From the NCBI RefSeq assembly GCF_020742175.1, contig NZ_DYXM01000124.1:1-10704 (forward strand): a stretch of 10,704 nt of DNA, written 5' to 3'. The DNA comes from Dietzia timorensis (GTDB lineage: Bacteria; Actinomycetota; Actinomycetes; Mycobacteriales; Mycobacteriaceae). Positions 1 through 6,086 of this stretch are shown piece by piece (within the stretch, counting starts at the first letter, position 1; every line of letters starts with the position of its first letter). The notes under the pieces are model-generated. The model was not told the DNA's origin and searched no databases. It saw only the letters and a list, made by a program, of their open reading frames with translations. A program made the position numbers and the translations under genes.

Positions 1-706
1 TGTCGTCGTTGTCCTTGCGCTCGCCGCTGTCGCGGTCAATCACTTCGCACGTAGCGGCCACGCCGTCGACGCAGCGGTGGCGATAGCTCGCGCGGTCGTC
101 CAGCTCGCGGCGCTCGCCGCCGTCATCGCGGTGGTCATACAGAATGTGTGGGCCTCTGCCGCGTTCGTCGCCGTGATGTCGGCGGCGGCAGCGTGGACCT
201 CGGCCTCGCGGGTCGCGCGGCGCCGGCCGCGGTGGCGCCTTGTGGCGTTGCTGTGGCTGCCTGTTGCGGCGCCGACCGTCGTCATCGTCGCCGTTCTCGT
301 CGCCGTCGGCGTGCTCCCCGCGGCGGGGCTCGCGATCATCCCCACTGCGGGAATCATGTTCGGCGGCGCGATGAACACGACGACGCTGGCCGGTCGCCGC
401 GCGCTCGAGGAGCTCGCCGCCCGGCGCGGCGAGGTAGAGGCGGCGCTGTCTCTCGGTTTTCTCCCGCGCGACGCGCGCTCGGAAATCTGCACCGAGGCCG
501 GCGCCACGGCGCTCCTGCCCGGGCTCGATCAGACGCGATCGGTCGGCCTTGTCACCATTCCCGGGGCGTTCGTGGGCATGGTGCTCGGCGGCGCACCGGT
601 CGTGGACGCGGCGATCATGCAGCTTTTCGTCATGGTCGCCCTGCTCGCCGTCAGTGCGATCGCCATGGCGGTCACCGCCGAGATGGCCGCCCGCCAGCGG
701 GTATGA
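1..706 (+). CDS. fetB: FetB-type (UPF0014) ABC transporter permease, 5' end missing
   Basis: Inner-membrane permease of the UPF0014/FetB family, which in E. coli pairs with the ATPase FetA in iron export and peroxide tolerance. The reading frame is open from base 2 to the TGA at 704-706, giving 234 visible residues against about 260 for the family, so roughly 20-30 N-terminal residues lie outside the window. The GTG at 77 is internal: the codons before it encode a hydrophobic helix and the family's N-terminal pattern. Visible signatures are IPTAGIMFGGAMN (residues 113-125; the family usually has GMxxGNAM), ALSLG (148-152) and VGLVTIPGAFVGMVLGG (181-197), with several hydrophobic segments between them. 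A partner ATPase would be expected just upstream but is not visible. The gene converges on the SDR gene, with 46 bp between the two stops and no hairpin I could find. The family is sure; iron as substrate is inferred from E. coli. Confidence 0.85.
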   Translation, partial: VVVVLALAAVAVNHFARSGHAVDAAVAIARAVVQLAALAAVIAVVIQNVWASAAFVAVMSAAAAWTSASRVARRRPRWRLVALLWLPVAAPTVVIVAVLVAVGVLPAAGLAIIPTAGIMFGGAMNTTTLAGRRALEELAARRGEVEAALSLGFLPRDARSEICTEAGATALLPGLDQTRSVGLVTIPGAFVGMVLGGAPVVDAAIMQLFVMVALLAVSAIAMAVTAEMAARQRV

Positions 707-752
707 CGTCGGAGACGCTGCACACCCCCGGCCCCGCGCGCCCTCCCCTCCC

Positions 753-1556
753 TTAGGGTTCGATCGGCGCCTCGGGCTGGATTTCCAACTCCCTCACGTA
801 CGCCCCGCGCGAGAGGGACACCGCAGCCACAACCCCGTGGGCGAGCTGCGCCGGGGTACACATCCGCCCGTGCCGGCCGTGGCCGAACTTCACCCAGTCG
901 TTGATGACGTCGACGATCGTGTCCTCGTCGAAGTCGGTGCCCATCTCGGTGGCCACAGGGCCGGGACGAACGACCGTCGCGCGCACCCCGGTGCCCTCGA
1001 GTTCGCTTTGCAGCTGGAACGCCATGGTGTCGACGGCGGATTTGGCCGCCGGATATGCACCGCTGCGCGGCCGGGCGGTGCGCGAGGTGTCCGAGCCGAT
1101 GAGCACGACGTCCCCGCGCCCGCGCGAGACCATGCCGGGCACGACCGCCGCCACCACCCGATGAGCGGCGAGGAGATGCACGTCGACCTGCGCGGAAAAC
1201 TCGTCCGGCGTCATTTCCCACACACGGCCCATTCGCAACGAGCCGGCGCTGTTGACGACCACCTCGATCTCGCCGAGAGACGCCTCTACATCTATGACGG
1301 CGGAGGCGATCGAATTCTCATCGGTGACGTCCACCGCGAACGCCTCGGCCTCGCCGCCCGCTTCCCGAATATGTACGACGACCTCGTCGAGCCGGTCGAC
1401 ACGGCGCGCGCCCACGGCCACCGGGTGCCCGGCCTCCGCCAAGGCGACGGCCGTCGCCCGGCCGATCCCCGAGGACGCGCCCAGCACGAGGGCCGGTCGG
1501 CGTTCGGGGTGGCGCGGATAGTCGAGCGGGAGCGGATGCTTGCGCCACTTGGCCAT
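753..1556 (-). CDS. Short-chain dehydrogenase/reductase (classical SDR)
   Basis: A 267-residue NAD(P)-dependent oxidoreductase of the classical SDR type, probably cytosolic. The Rossmann cofactor motif GASSGIG is at residues 26-32, the NNAG-equivalent VNSAG at 101-105, the catalytic Ser at 155, and YPAAK supplies Tyr168 and Lys172. The PGPVATEM loop (198-205) follows, as in this family. The Arg pair after beta-2 (GARR, 49-52) favours NADP(H), which is inference. The start chosen is the ATG at 1556, which overlaps the P450 stop (TGATG) and has a purine-rich GGGGGAGA run ending 4 nt upstream; a longer in-frame extension into the P450 gene has no support. Translational coupling to the P450 suggests that the SDR acts on the same substrate, for example oxidising the alcohol the P450 makes, but the substrate is unknown. 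It is the last gene of its operon. Confidence 0.9.
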   Translation of the reverse strand: MAKWRKHPLPLDYPRHPERRPALVLGASSGIGRATAVALAEAGHPVAVGARRVDRLDEVVVHIREAGGEAEAFAVDVTDENSIASAVIDVEASLGEIEVVVNSAGSLRMGRVWEMTPDEFSAQVDVHLLAAHRVVAAVVPGMVSRGRGDVVLIGSDTSRTARPRSGAYPAAKSAVDTMAFQLQSELEGTGVRATVVRPGPVATEMGTDFDEDTIVDVINDWVKFGHGRHGRMCTPAQLAHGVVAAVSLSRGAYVRELEIQPEAPIEP

Positions 1557-2770
1557 CAGCTCTCCCCCGGCAAGGTCAGCTCGAGCGGGAGGTGGGCGAA
1601 CCCGCGCACGTTGGTCGAGTGGACTCGCTCGGCGCCGGGCAACACAGAGAAGCCCGCAACCGTTTCGGCGATATGTCGAAGGGAAATCTGTGCCTCGAGC
1701 CGGGCCATGTGCGCGCCGAGGCAGAAGTGAGTGCCGACGCCGAAACTCATCAATCCGTCCCAATTTCCGCGGTCGATGTCGTAGGTATCGGGCCGGTCGA
1801 AGACCGCTGGATCGCGATTCGCCGAACCGATGAGCAGGAGCACCTTCTCCCCCGCCGGGATGGTGGTGTCTCCGATCGTGACCTCGTTCTTGGTCGTGCG
1901 GAGCACCATTTGCGAGGACGTGTCGAAACGCAGGGTTTCCTCGATCCAGTCTTCAACGCGGCCGGAATCGGCGAGCACCGCGGCCTTGGTCTCGGGGAAG
2001 TGGTCGGCCCAGTACATCGCGTTGGACAGCAGCTTCGTTGTCGTTTCATTGCCGGCGATGACCATGAGGAACAGGAACGACAGGACCTCGTCCTCGGCGA
2101 GCCGGTCGCCGTCGACCTCCGCGGTGATAAGCGCCGAGGTGAGATCGTCTCGCGGCTCCGCCCTGCGGGCGGAGATGAGGTCCTGGTAGTAGGCGATGAG
2201 CTCGAACGCAGCCGTTACCGCTTCCTCGGGAACGTCGAACACGTCCTCTTCGCGGTGCATGACCTGATCAGCCAGCGCGCGCAGCCGCGCCCTGTCCGCC
2301 TCGGGGACGCCCATGAGCTCGCTGATGACGTCCATTGGAAGCTTGCCGGCGAAATCGTCGACGAAATCGATCGCCTCCCCGCGCCGCGCCTTGTCCAGGC
2401 ACTCGCCCCAATACCGCTCGGTGAGCTCGGTGATCTGCTCGGCAAGACCCGTGACCCGTCTCGGGGTGAACCCCTTGTTTACCAAGCGGCGCAGCTGGTT
2501 GTGGCGCGGATCGTCCATCGCGAGAAACGACATCGTCTTGTAGGCGTGTGGGCCATAGGCCGTCGGGTCCAGCGATACGCCCATCGCCGCGGAGAACGCT
2601 TCGTTGTCACGAAACGCGGCGCCCACGTCCGCGTGCCGCGAGATTGCCCAGAACCCGAGGTCCGCATTGTGGTAGACGGGCGCGTTCTCTCGCAGGGCCG
2701 CGTACATCGGATACGGGTCCTCGTGGAACGAGTAGTCGTACGGGCTGAACACCGGGATCGTCGAGGTCAT
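1556..2770 (-). CDS. Cytochrome P450 monooxygenase (soluble bacterial type)
   Basis: A 404-residue heme-thiolate monooxygenase of the usual length for soluble bacterial P450s, needing external ferredoxin and reductase, neither of which is in the window. Motifs in order: I-helix oxygen-activation site AGNETT (239-244), K-helix ExxR at Glu278-Arg281, and heme loop FGVGTHFCLG (343-352) with Cys350 as axial ligand. The loop has His where many P450s have Arg, a common variant. There is no signal peptide or membrane anchor. The ATG at 2770 is chosen because MTSTIPVFSPYDYSF is the normal start for this class and no other in-frame start is sensible. No Shine-Dalgarno precedes it, and a possible -10 sits 6 nt upstream, so the transcript may be leaderless. 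The SDR gene overlaps its stop by 1 nt. An inverted-repeat operator shared with the LLM gene overlaps its promoter. It broadly resembles mycobacterial CYP130-like enzymes from memory; subfamily and substrate are not assignable by eye. Confidence 0.95.
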   Translation of the reverse strand: MTSTIPVFSPYDYSFHEDPYPMYAALRENAPVYHNADLGFWAISRHADVGAAFRDNEAFSAAMGVSLDPTAYGPHAYKTMSFLAMDDPRHNQLRRLVNKGFTPRRVTGLAEQITELTERYWGECLDKARRGEAIDFVDDFAGKLPMDVISELMGVPEADRARLRALADQVMHREEDVFDVPEEAVTAAFELIAYYQDLISARRAEPRDDLTSALITAEVDGDRLAEDEVLSFLFLMVIAGNETTTKLLSNAMYWADHFPETKAAVLADSGRVEDWIEETLRFDTSSQMVLRTTKNEVTIGDTTIPAGEKVLLLIGSANRDPAVFDRPDTYDIDRGNWDGLMSFGVGTHFCLGAHMARLEAQISLRHIAETVAGFSVLPGAERVHSTNVRGFAHLPLELTLPGES

Positions 2771-2776
2771 ACATTA

Positions 2777-2804
2777 ACTGTACACCCGTATAGACAGGTG
2801 TCTA
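2777..2804 (-). promoter_or_regulatory. Predicted promoter of the P450-SDR operon
   Basis: On the minus strand a -35-like TAGACA (2804-2799) is followed after 16 nt by a -10-like TACAGT (2782-2777), and 6 nt later by the P450 ATG at 2770. If used, transcription would start at or next to the A of the ATG, giving a leaderless mRNA; this agrees with the lack of any ribosome binding site. An alternative -10, TATACG (2792-2787), would give a leader of about 10 nt. The -35 is one arm of the inverted repeat at 2791-2804. This is a reading by eye, without mapped transcript ends. Confidence 0.45.
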
Positions 2805-2811
2805 GGTGTGT
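2791..2811 (-). promoter_or_regulatory. Operator copy 1: inverted repeat TAGACA-N2-TGTCTA plus GGTGTGT
   Basis: Perfect 6-bp arms TAGACA (2791-2796) and TGTCTA (2799-2804) around a 2-bp centre GG, followed on the plus strand by GGTGTGT (2805-2811). The same element occurs at 6002-6022 upstream of the LLM gene, with one difference in 21 positions (centre GG versus GT). It lies 21-41 bp upstream of the P450 start and overlaps the predicted -35, a position suited to a repressor. Its size and symmetry suit a TetR-family dimer; the TetR gene at 4441-5037 is the nearest candidate. The repeat itself is directly seen; the binding protein is inferred. Confidence 0.75.
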
Positions 2812-2839
2812 TCCGCGAATCAGTGTCGGCGATTCTTTT

Positions 2840-4090
2840 TCACTGCGGATACCCGTCGCGACACACGCGCTCTATGTGATCGCGCTGCACGCCGTCATCG
2901 CTGCTATCTGCGAGGACGGCGATGCGCTCTTCCACCGGAATTCGGTCGAGGACGGGATAGAGCTCCCCGTGCATAGGCTCACCGGAGCGCGGATCGGCGA
3001 GGCCGGCGATCGCTTCCTGCGCCGGGGTGGCTTCGAGGTCTGCGCAGCGCACGCCGCGCAGGGAGACCTCCCATTGTCGAACCCCGTAGAAGTCGGTCCC
3101 ATTCTCGTCGTGCGGCCACGCCGACAGCAGCATCTGCGCCCGGTCCAACGAGCTAAACGGGTGGATGGTCGGAGCGTAGAGGAACGGCTCCTCGCGCCAG
3201 GAGACCTGTACGCGCGGCGGAGTCCATGGCCCCTCGGGGCGCTGGGCCGTACGGGTCACCGCGCCGAGCGGACCGTCGAGATACGACAGCACAACGGTCC
3301 CGTCGATCACCTGGGTGCCGAGTTCCCCAATGGCGCCGTCGGGGATCGTCGGCGCGATGATCGGACTTGCGGGTCCGCGCGCGCTCCAGCCCCAGGTGCC
3401 CGAGGAATCGCGCCCGAAGAACTCGTAGGTCGAGCGCTCCCACATCGTTCGCCAGCTCACGCGCGCGAGGTAGATCCCGCCCCCATGCCAACGGCCTGAG
3501 TCGGTGCCGTAGATGTACACGTGTTCCTCGCCCGGCCACAGAACCATCGAGTTGTTCTGGAAGTGCCGCCAGATTCCGGCGTTGGGAAAGTCGAAATTGC
3601 CGTGGTCGCGTTCGACGTCCCACGAGCGAACCCAGTTCTCGCCGTGCTCGTCGGTGGAGGTCCACATCCGCGAGTGAAAGGTCTCCCAGCTTCGCCCCTC
3701 GGTCACCGGGCCCCATGCCTTGATCGCGAAAGTCGTCATCATGAACCGCCCGTCGGGCAGGTGGATGAGGTCGCATGGGATGTTGGTGAACCCGTCGGGC
3801 AGCCTGCCCGAGTCCGGACCGCCGGAATGGCGGTAGTTGATCATCTGCTTCGCATACGCCCCACCGATCGCGTTGTCCCAGACGATGCCGCGCTCGATAT
3901 CGCGGTTGGATTGGCGCAGGCCGATGGGCGAGCGCCAGCCGGGCCCGCCGACGCGTTCATCGAAGCTGTCGCCGAAGATGGTGATCGTGTAGCCGTGGTT
4001 CGTCTGCGCCGGGTAGCCGAGGTCGGTTGCTGCGGCGCCGAAGCGACCCGTCCCGTCCGGCCCCGAGAGTTCACGCACCATGCGTGCCAT
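2840..4090 (-). CDS. DUF4185 domain protein, possible GH183-type glycosidase
   Basis: A 416-residue protein with the DUF4185 pattern, a five-bladed-propeller-like fold: TDLGYP (22-27), IFGDSF (38-43), CDLIHLPDGRFMMTTF (106-121), YGTDSGR (194-200) and YAPTIHPF (305-312), with regularly spaced aromatic beta-strand segments. Some DUF4185 members are endo-D-arabinanases (family GH183) acting on mycobacterial-type arabinan; whether this one is an enzyme is not shown. The acidic residue of IFGDSFD (Asp41 or Asp44) is the natural catalytic candidate. No signal peptide or lipobox is visible, so it looks cytoplasmic, which is odd for a cell-wall hydrolase. The last 65 or so residues (about 350-416) look like a separate helical tail. 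The ATG at 4090 follows the MGMT-like stop by 1 nt and has a strong GGAGG-rich stretch upstream; a second ATG three codons later is less favoured. The P450 promoter lies in the 69 bp after its stop. Confidence 0.8.
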   Translation of the reverse strand: MARMVRELSGPDGTGRFGAAATDLGYPAQTNHGYTITIFGDSFDERVGGPGWRSPIGLRQSNRDIERGIVWDNAIGGAYAKQMINYRHSGGPDSGRLPDGFTNIPCDLIHLPDGRFMMTTFAIKAWGPVTEGRSWETFHSRMWTSTDEHGENWVRSWDVERDHGNFDFPNAGIWRHFQNNSMVLWPGEEHVYIYGTDSGRWHGGGIYLARVSWRTMWERSTYEFFGRDSSGTWGWSARGPASPIIAPTIPDGAIGELGTQVIDGTVVLSYLDGPLGAVTRTAQRPEGPWTPPRVQVSWREEPFLYAPTIHPFSSLDRAQMLLSAWPHDENGTDFYGVRQWEVSLRGVRCADLEATPAQEAIAGLADPRSGEPMHGELYPVLDRIPVEERIAVLADSSDDGVQRDHIERVCRDGYPQ

Positions 4091-4091
4091 G

Positions 4092-4445
4092 TCACTCCCC
4101 CTCCTCGTTCTCCGTCGCCGCTGCGATGTCGAGCAGGTCCTCGAGATCCGCGGCGCCCAGGCGATGCCCGGGACGGGCGCGACCGGATCCCGTGAATTCG
4201 ACACCCTCTGATTCGAGGATCTCACGCACCGTGCGGGTTTCGCGGCCATCGGACCAATGGAATCCTGCGGATACCGAGCCGTCGGCGCGCAGTACGCGAT
4301 AGGCGCCCGGCCCGCCATGGGTCGAGAGGCGGGTTCCCACGACGCGAGCCCCTGTGCCCAACACCTCTGCGAGCGCGCCGTAGCTCGTCCAATATCCGCT
4401 CGGAATCGCGGCGACGAGACGGTCAAGCGTGTCCCAGTCCCTAAT
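4092..4445 (-). CDS. MGMT/ATL-like DNA-binding-fold protein without the active cysteine, ATT start
   Basis: A 117-residue protein matching the C-terminal half of O6-alkylguanine-DNA alkyltransferases: a helix-turn-helix region WTSYGALAEVLGTGARVVG (19-37) with Tyr22 and a candidate Arg finger at Arg34, then the acceptor-site region. Where transferases have PCHR, this has PGAYRV (46-51), so it cannot accept an alkyl group by the usual route. Alkyltransferase-like (ATL) proteins that flag alkylated bases also lack the Cys, but usually keep a PWHR-type site; here that is altered too, so DNA binding is only possible. No ATG, GTG or TTG exists at the expected N-terminus. The best start is ATT at 4445-4443, which overlaps the TetR-A stop (ATTAG), has GGAG 10 nt upstream and gives xRDWDTLDRL. 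Nearer the middle the next GTG would remove the fold's first helix. It lies 1 nt before the DUF4185 start. Confidence 0.7.
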   Translation of the reverse strand: MRDWDTLDRLVAAIPSGYWTSYGALAEVLGTGARVVGTRLSTHGGPGAYRVLRADGSVSAGFHWSDGRETRTVREILESEGVEFTGSGRARPGHRLGAADLEDLLDIAAATENEEGE

Positions 4446-5037
4446 GGCTGCCCATCTCCGCCAGAAGAACTCGGACGCCGGCGACGTATTGCGCGGGATC
4501 CATCCGCCCGCGTGTAGAAATCTGCACGATGAACCCCTGGGCGAGCGACAGGACCACGGGGGCGCACGCCCACGCGACACCCTCCGGGTCCTCGTTGTCC
4601 GACTGACCGAACCAGGCGACGAGGTATTCGCCGATCGCCTGATGGAGCCGCTCCATGCTGGTGCTGGTTGAATCCCGTAGACGCGGTGCGACGATGGATT
4701 CTCCCCAGATCTGCAGCATTGCGTCTGCCGTGGCCTTCGGCTCCGAAATGCCGGAAAGAAACGTCTCGAGCGCCGCATCCGGCGGCGGGACGGGCTTCGC
4801 TGCGCCCAGCTCGCGCCACATGGCGGTGCGATCGCGAAGCATCTCCTCCGTGGCGAGGAGCAGAAGTTCGTCTTCGGTCGTGTACAGGTGGCTGATTTCT
4901 TCGGGGATGATGCCGACCCGTGACGCCAATTCCTCTACCGTTGCAGAGGGGACCCCTTCGTCACGAACCGAGTTGATGAGCGCTTGAGCCAATCGCGCTC
5001 GCTGTGAATCTCGAATTTCACCGGTGGTCGACGGCAT
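4441..5037 (-). CDS. TetR-family transcriptional regulator A
   Basis: A 198-residue TetR-type regulator with an N-terminal three-helix DNA-binding domain (about 10-60) and an all-helical ligand domain. The recognition helix region reads IIPEEISHLYTTEDELLL (43-60), which departs from the usual YxYFxSKxxL by having LYTTED, so the fold call rests partly on the paralogue at 6087-6677. Both share PVPPP at 82-86, QIWG at 109-112, AWF at 141-143 and QGxIVQ at 167-172 without a gap. The ATG at 5037 is chosen because it lines up with the paralogue's start; an upstream ATG/GTG at 5085 would add an implausible tail. No good ribosome site is seen. The gene sits 75 bp downstream of the LLM stop, probably in the same transcript, and overlaps the MGMT-like start. 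It probably controls the TAGACA-N2-TGTCTA sites (inference). Confidence 0.85.
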   Translation of the reverse strand: MPSTTGEIRDSQRARLAQALINSVRDEGVPSATVEELASRVGIIPEEISHLYTTEDELLLLATEEMLRDRTAMWRELGAAKPVPPPDAALETFLSGISEPKATADAMLQIWGESIVAPRLRDSTSTSMERLHQAIGEYLVAWFGQSDNEDPEGVAWACAPVVLSLAQGFIVQISTRGRMDPAQYVAGVRVLLAEMGSH

Positions 5038-5112
5038 GCGCCTAGCGTACGTCCTCGGATAGTTGACATGCCATCCCACCGTCAAACCCCTAGTGGCGCT
5101 GCGGTTATCAAC

Positions 5113-5958
5113 TTACGTTAATCCGAGTTTCGCGGCGAGCCGGTCGAGATAGGACAGCACGTCGTCCTCTTCGGCATCCGGGGTTCCGTACACGACCTCG
5201 TCGACCTCGGCCAGGCGCCATTTCTCATGGTTCGCGGGGTCGGGTTTGCCGTCGAGGATCACCGTGTACGGCCTTCCCGAGCGGCCGGCGGCATCCCACA
5301 TCCTGCGCAGCTCGCCGATCCCGGCGACGGCATCGGTTTCGATCGGCGTCGTCATCCATCCATCTGCGGCGCGGCAGATCCACTTGAAGTTCTTCTCATT
5401 TCCCGCGGCGCCGACGACGACCTTCGGCCCGCCCGTCTGCACCGGCTTCGGCCATGCCCACGACGGCGGAAAGTCAACGAACTCACCGTGGAACTCGGCC
5501 TCGTCCTCGGCCCACAGCTGTCGCATCGCCTCGAGATATTCACGCAACATCGTCCGCCTGCGCCCCAGCGGCACGCCGTGGTCGCGAAGCTCGTCGAGGT
5601 TCCACCCGAAGCCGACACCGAGCGTCACCCGTCCGCCGGAGAGATGGTCGACCGTGGCGATCGTTTTGGCCAGCCCGATCGGGTCGCTCTCCACCGGAAG
5701 TGCCACCGCCGTACCCAGCCGGATATCGGTGGTGACGGCGGAGACTGCCCCCAGCGTGGCCCACGGATCGAGCGTGCGCCTGTACCGATCATCCGGCAGC
5801 TCCTTGCCGCCCGTGGGGTGCAGCGCCTCGCGGTCGACCGGGATGTGGGTGTGCTCGGGGACGTAGAACGAGCGGAACCCCAACCCCTCTGCGTGCGCGG
5901 CCAGACGCTCGGGCCGCGGCCCGCGGTCGGAGGTGAAGAGGGTGATGCCAAAGTCCAC
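5113..5958 (-). CDS. LLM-class F420-dependent oxidoreductase (Rv2161c-like family)
   Basis: A 281-residue luciferase-like monooxygenase-fold enzyme, probably using coenzyme F420 (or FMN) for hydride transfer; cytosolic. It shows the family's N-terminal strand MDFGITLF, the YVPEHTHIP motif (32-40) typical of the TIGR03619/Rv2161c type, and the hallmark VDHLSGGRVTLGVGFGWN (103-120). Length is typical and nothing is missing. Translation is taken from GTG at 5958, supported by GGAGG at 5971-5967 with 8 nt spacing. It is the first gene of the minus-strand cluster leading into TetR-A, 75 bp downstream. A copy of the shared inverted repeat lies about 44-64 bp upstream. With the P450 and SDR it makes a set of three redox enzymes under apparently common control. 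Substrate unknown; the family call is firm, cofactor F420 likely but not provable from the motifs alone. Confidence 0.92.
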   Translation of the reverse strand: MDFGITLFTSDRGPRPERLAAHAEGLGFRSFYVPEHTHIPVDREALHPTGGKELPDDRYRRTLDPWATLGAVSAVTTDIRLGTAVALPVESDPIGLAKTIATVDHLSGGRVTLGVGFGWNLDELRDHGVPLGRRRTMLREYLEAMRQLWAEDEAEFHGEFVDFPPSWAWPKPVQTGGPKVVVGAAGNEKNFKWICRAADGWMTTPIETDAVAGIGELRRMWDAAGRSGRPYTVILDGKPDPANHEKWRLAEVDEVVYGTPDAEEDDVLSYLDRLAAKLGLT

Positions 5959-5966
5959 GCGAGATG

Positions 5967-5971
5967 CCTCC
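5967..5971 (-). promoter_or_regulatory. Ribosome binding site of the LLM oxidoreductase gene
   Basis: GGAGG on the minus strand, 8 nt before the GTG at 5958. It decides in favour of this GTG over frame extensions upstream, and contrasts with the P450 gene, which shares the operator but has no such site. Confidence 0.75.
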
Positions 5972-6001
5972 GCTTTGATTTCGTTCGCCCACCTGCAGAG
6001 G

Positions 6002-6022
6002 TAGACAGTTGTCTAGGTGTGT
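6002..6022 (-). promoter_or_regulatory. Operator copy 2: inverted repeat TAGACA-N2-TGTCTA plus GGTGTGT
   Basis: Arms TAGACA (6002-6007) and TGTCTA (6010-6015) around centre GT, then GGTGTGT (6016-6022), nearly identical to the element at 2791-2811. It lies 44-64 bp upstream of the LLM GTG and 65 bp past the end of the TetR-B gene. Unlike the P450 copy, no convincing -10 sits 16-18 nt after its TAGACA arm, so the exact LLM promoter is unclear. The long identity outside the palindrome suggests that more than the dimer half-sites is conserved. Confidence 0.75.
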
Positions 6023-6086
6023 AACGCACACTCTAACCGACGCCGCGCGCCCGCCGACCCGAAACGCTTTCGAAATGGAATAGGCC

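Noticed and set aside
707..752. Terminator between the convergent FetB and SDR genes.
   Set aside because: The 46 bp are C-rich, with no inverted repeat long enough to form a hairpin and no T tract on either strand.
1592..3499. A long open frame of 635 codons on the plus strand across the P450 and DUF4185 genes.
   Set aside because: It is the mirror of real minus-strand genes in high-GC DNA; it shows no domain and runs through the P450 promoter region.
4446..4778. N-terminal extension of the MGMT-like gene back to the ATG at 4778.
   Set aside because: The added 111 residues are Arg/Ser/Pro-rich, lie wholly over the TetR-A gene in another frame and resemble no domain, as expected of an antiframe reading in GC-rich DNA.
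4091..4819. Upstream extension of the DUF4185 frame to 4819, making a 659-residue protein.
   Set aside because: The extra part overlaps the MGMT-like and TetR-A genes, has low-complexity shadow composition, and the ATG at 4090 has a good ribosome site and ideal spacing.
5062..5087. Spaced inverted repeat TTGAC-N13-GTCAA between the LLM and TetR-A genes, possibly an operator or promoter for TetR-A.
   Set aside because: Arms are only 5 bp with a long spacer, there is no second copy and no convincing -10 at the right distance. Chance occurrence is likely.
6060..6072. CGAAA-CGC-TTTCG, a small hairpin after the TetR-B gene.
   Set aside because: A 5-bp AT-containing stem with a 3-nt loop and no T run is too weak to call a terminator.
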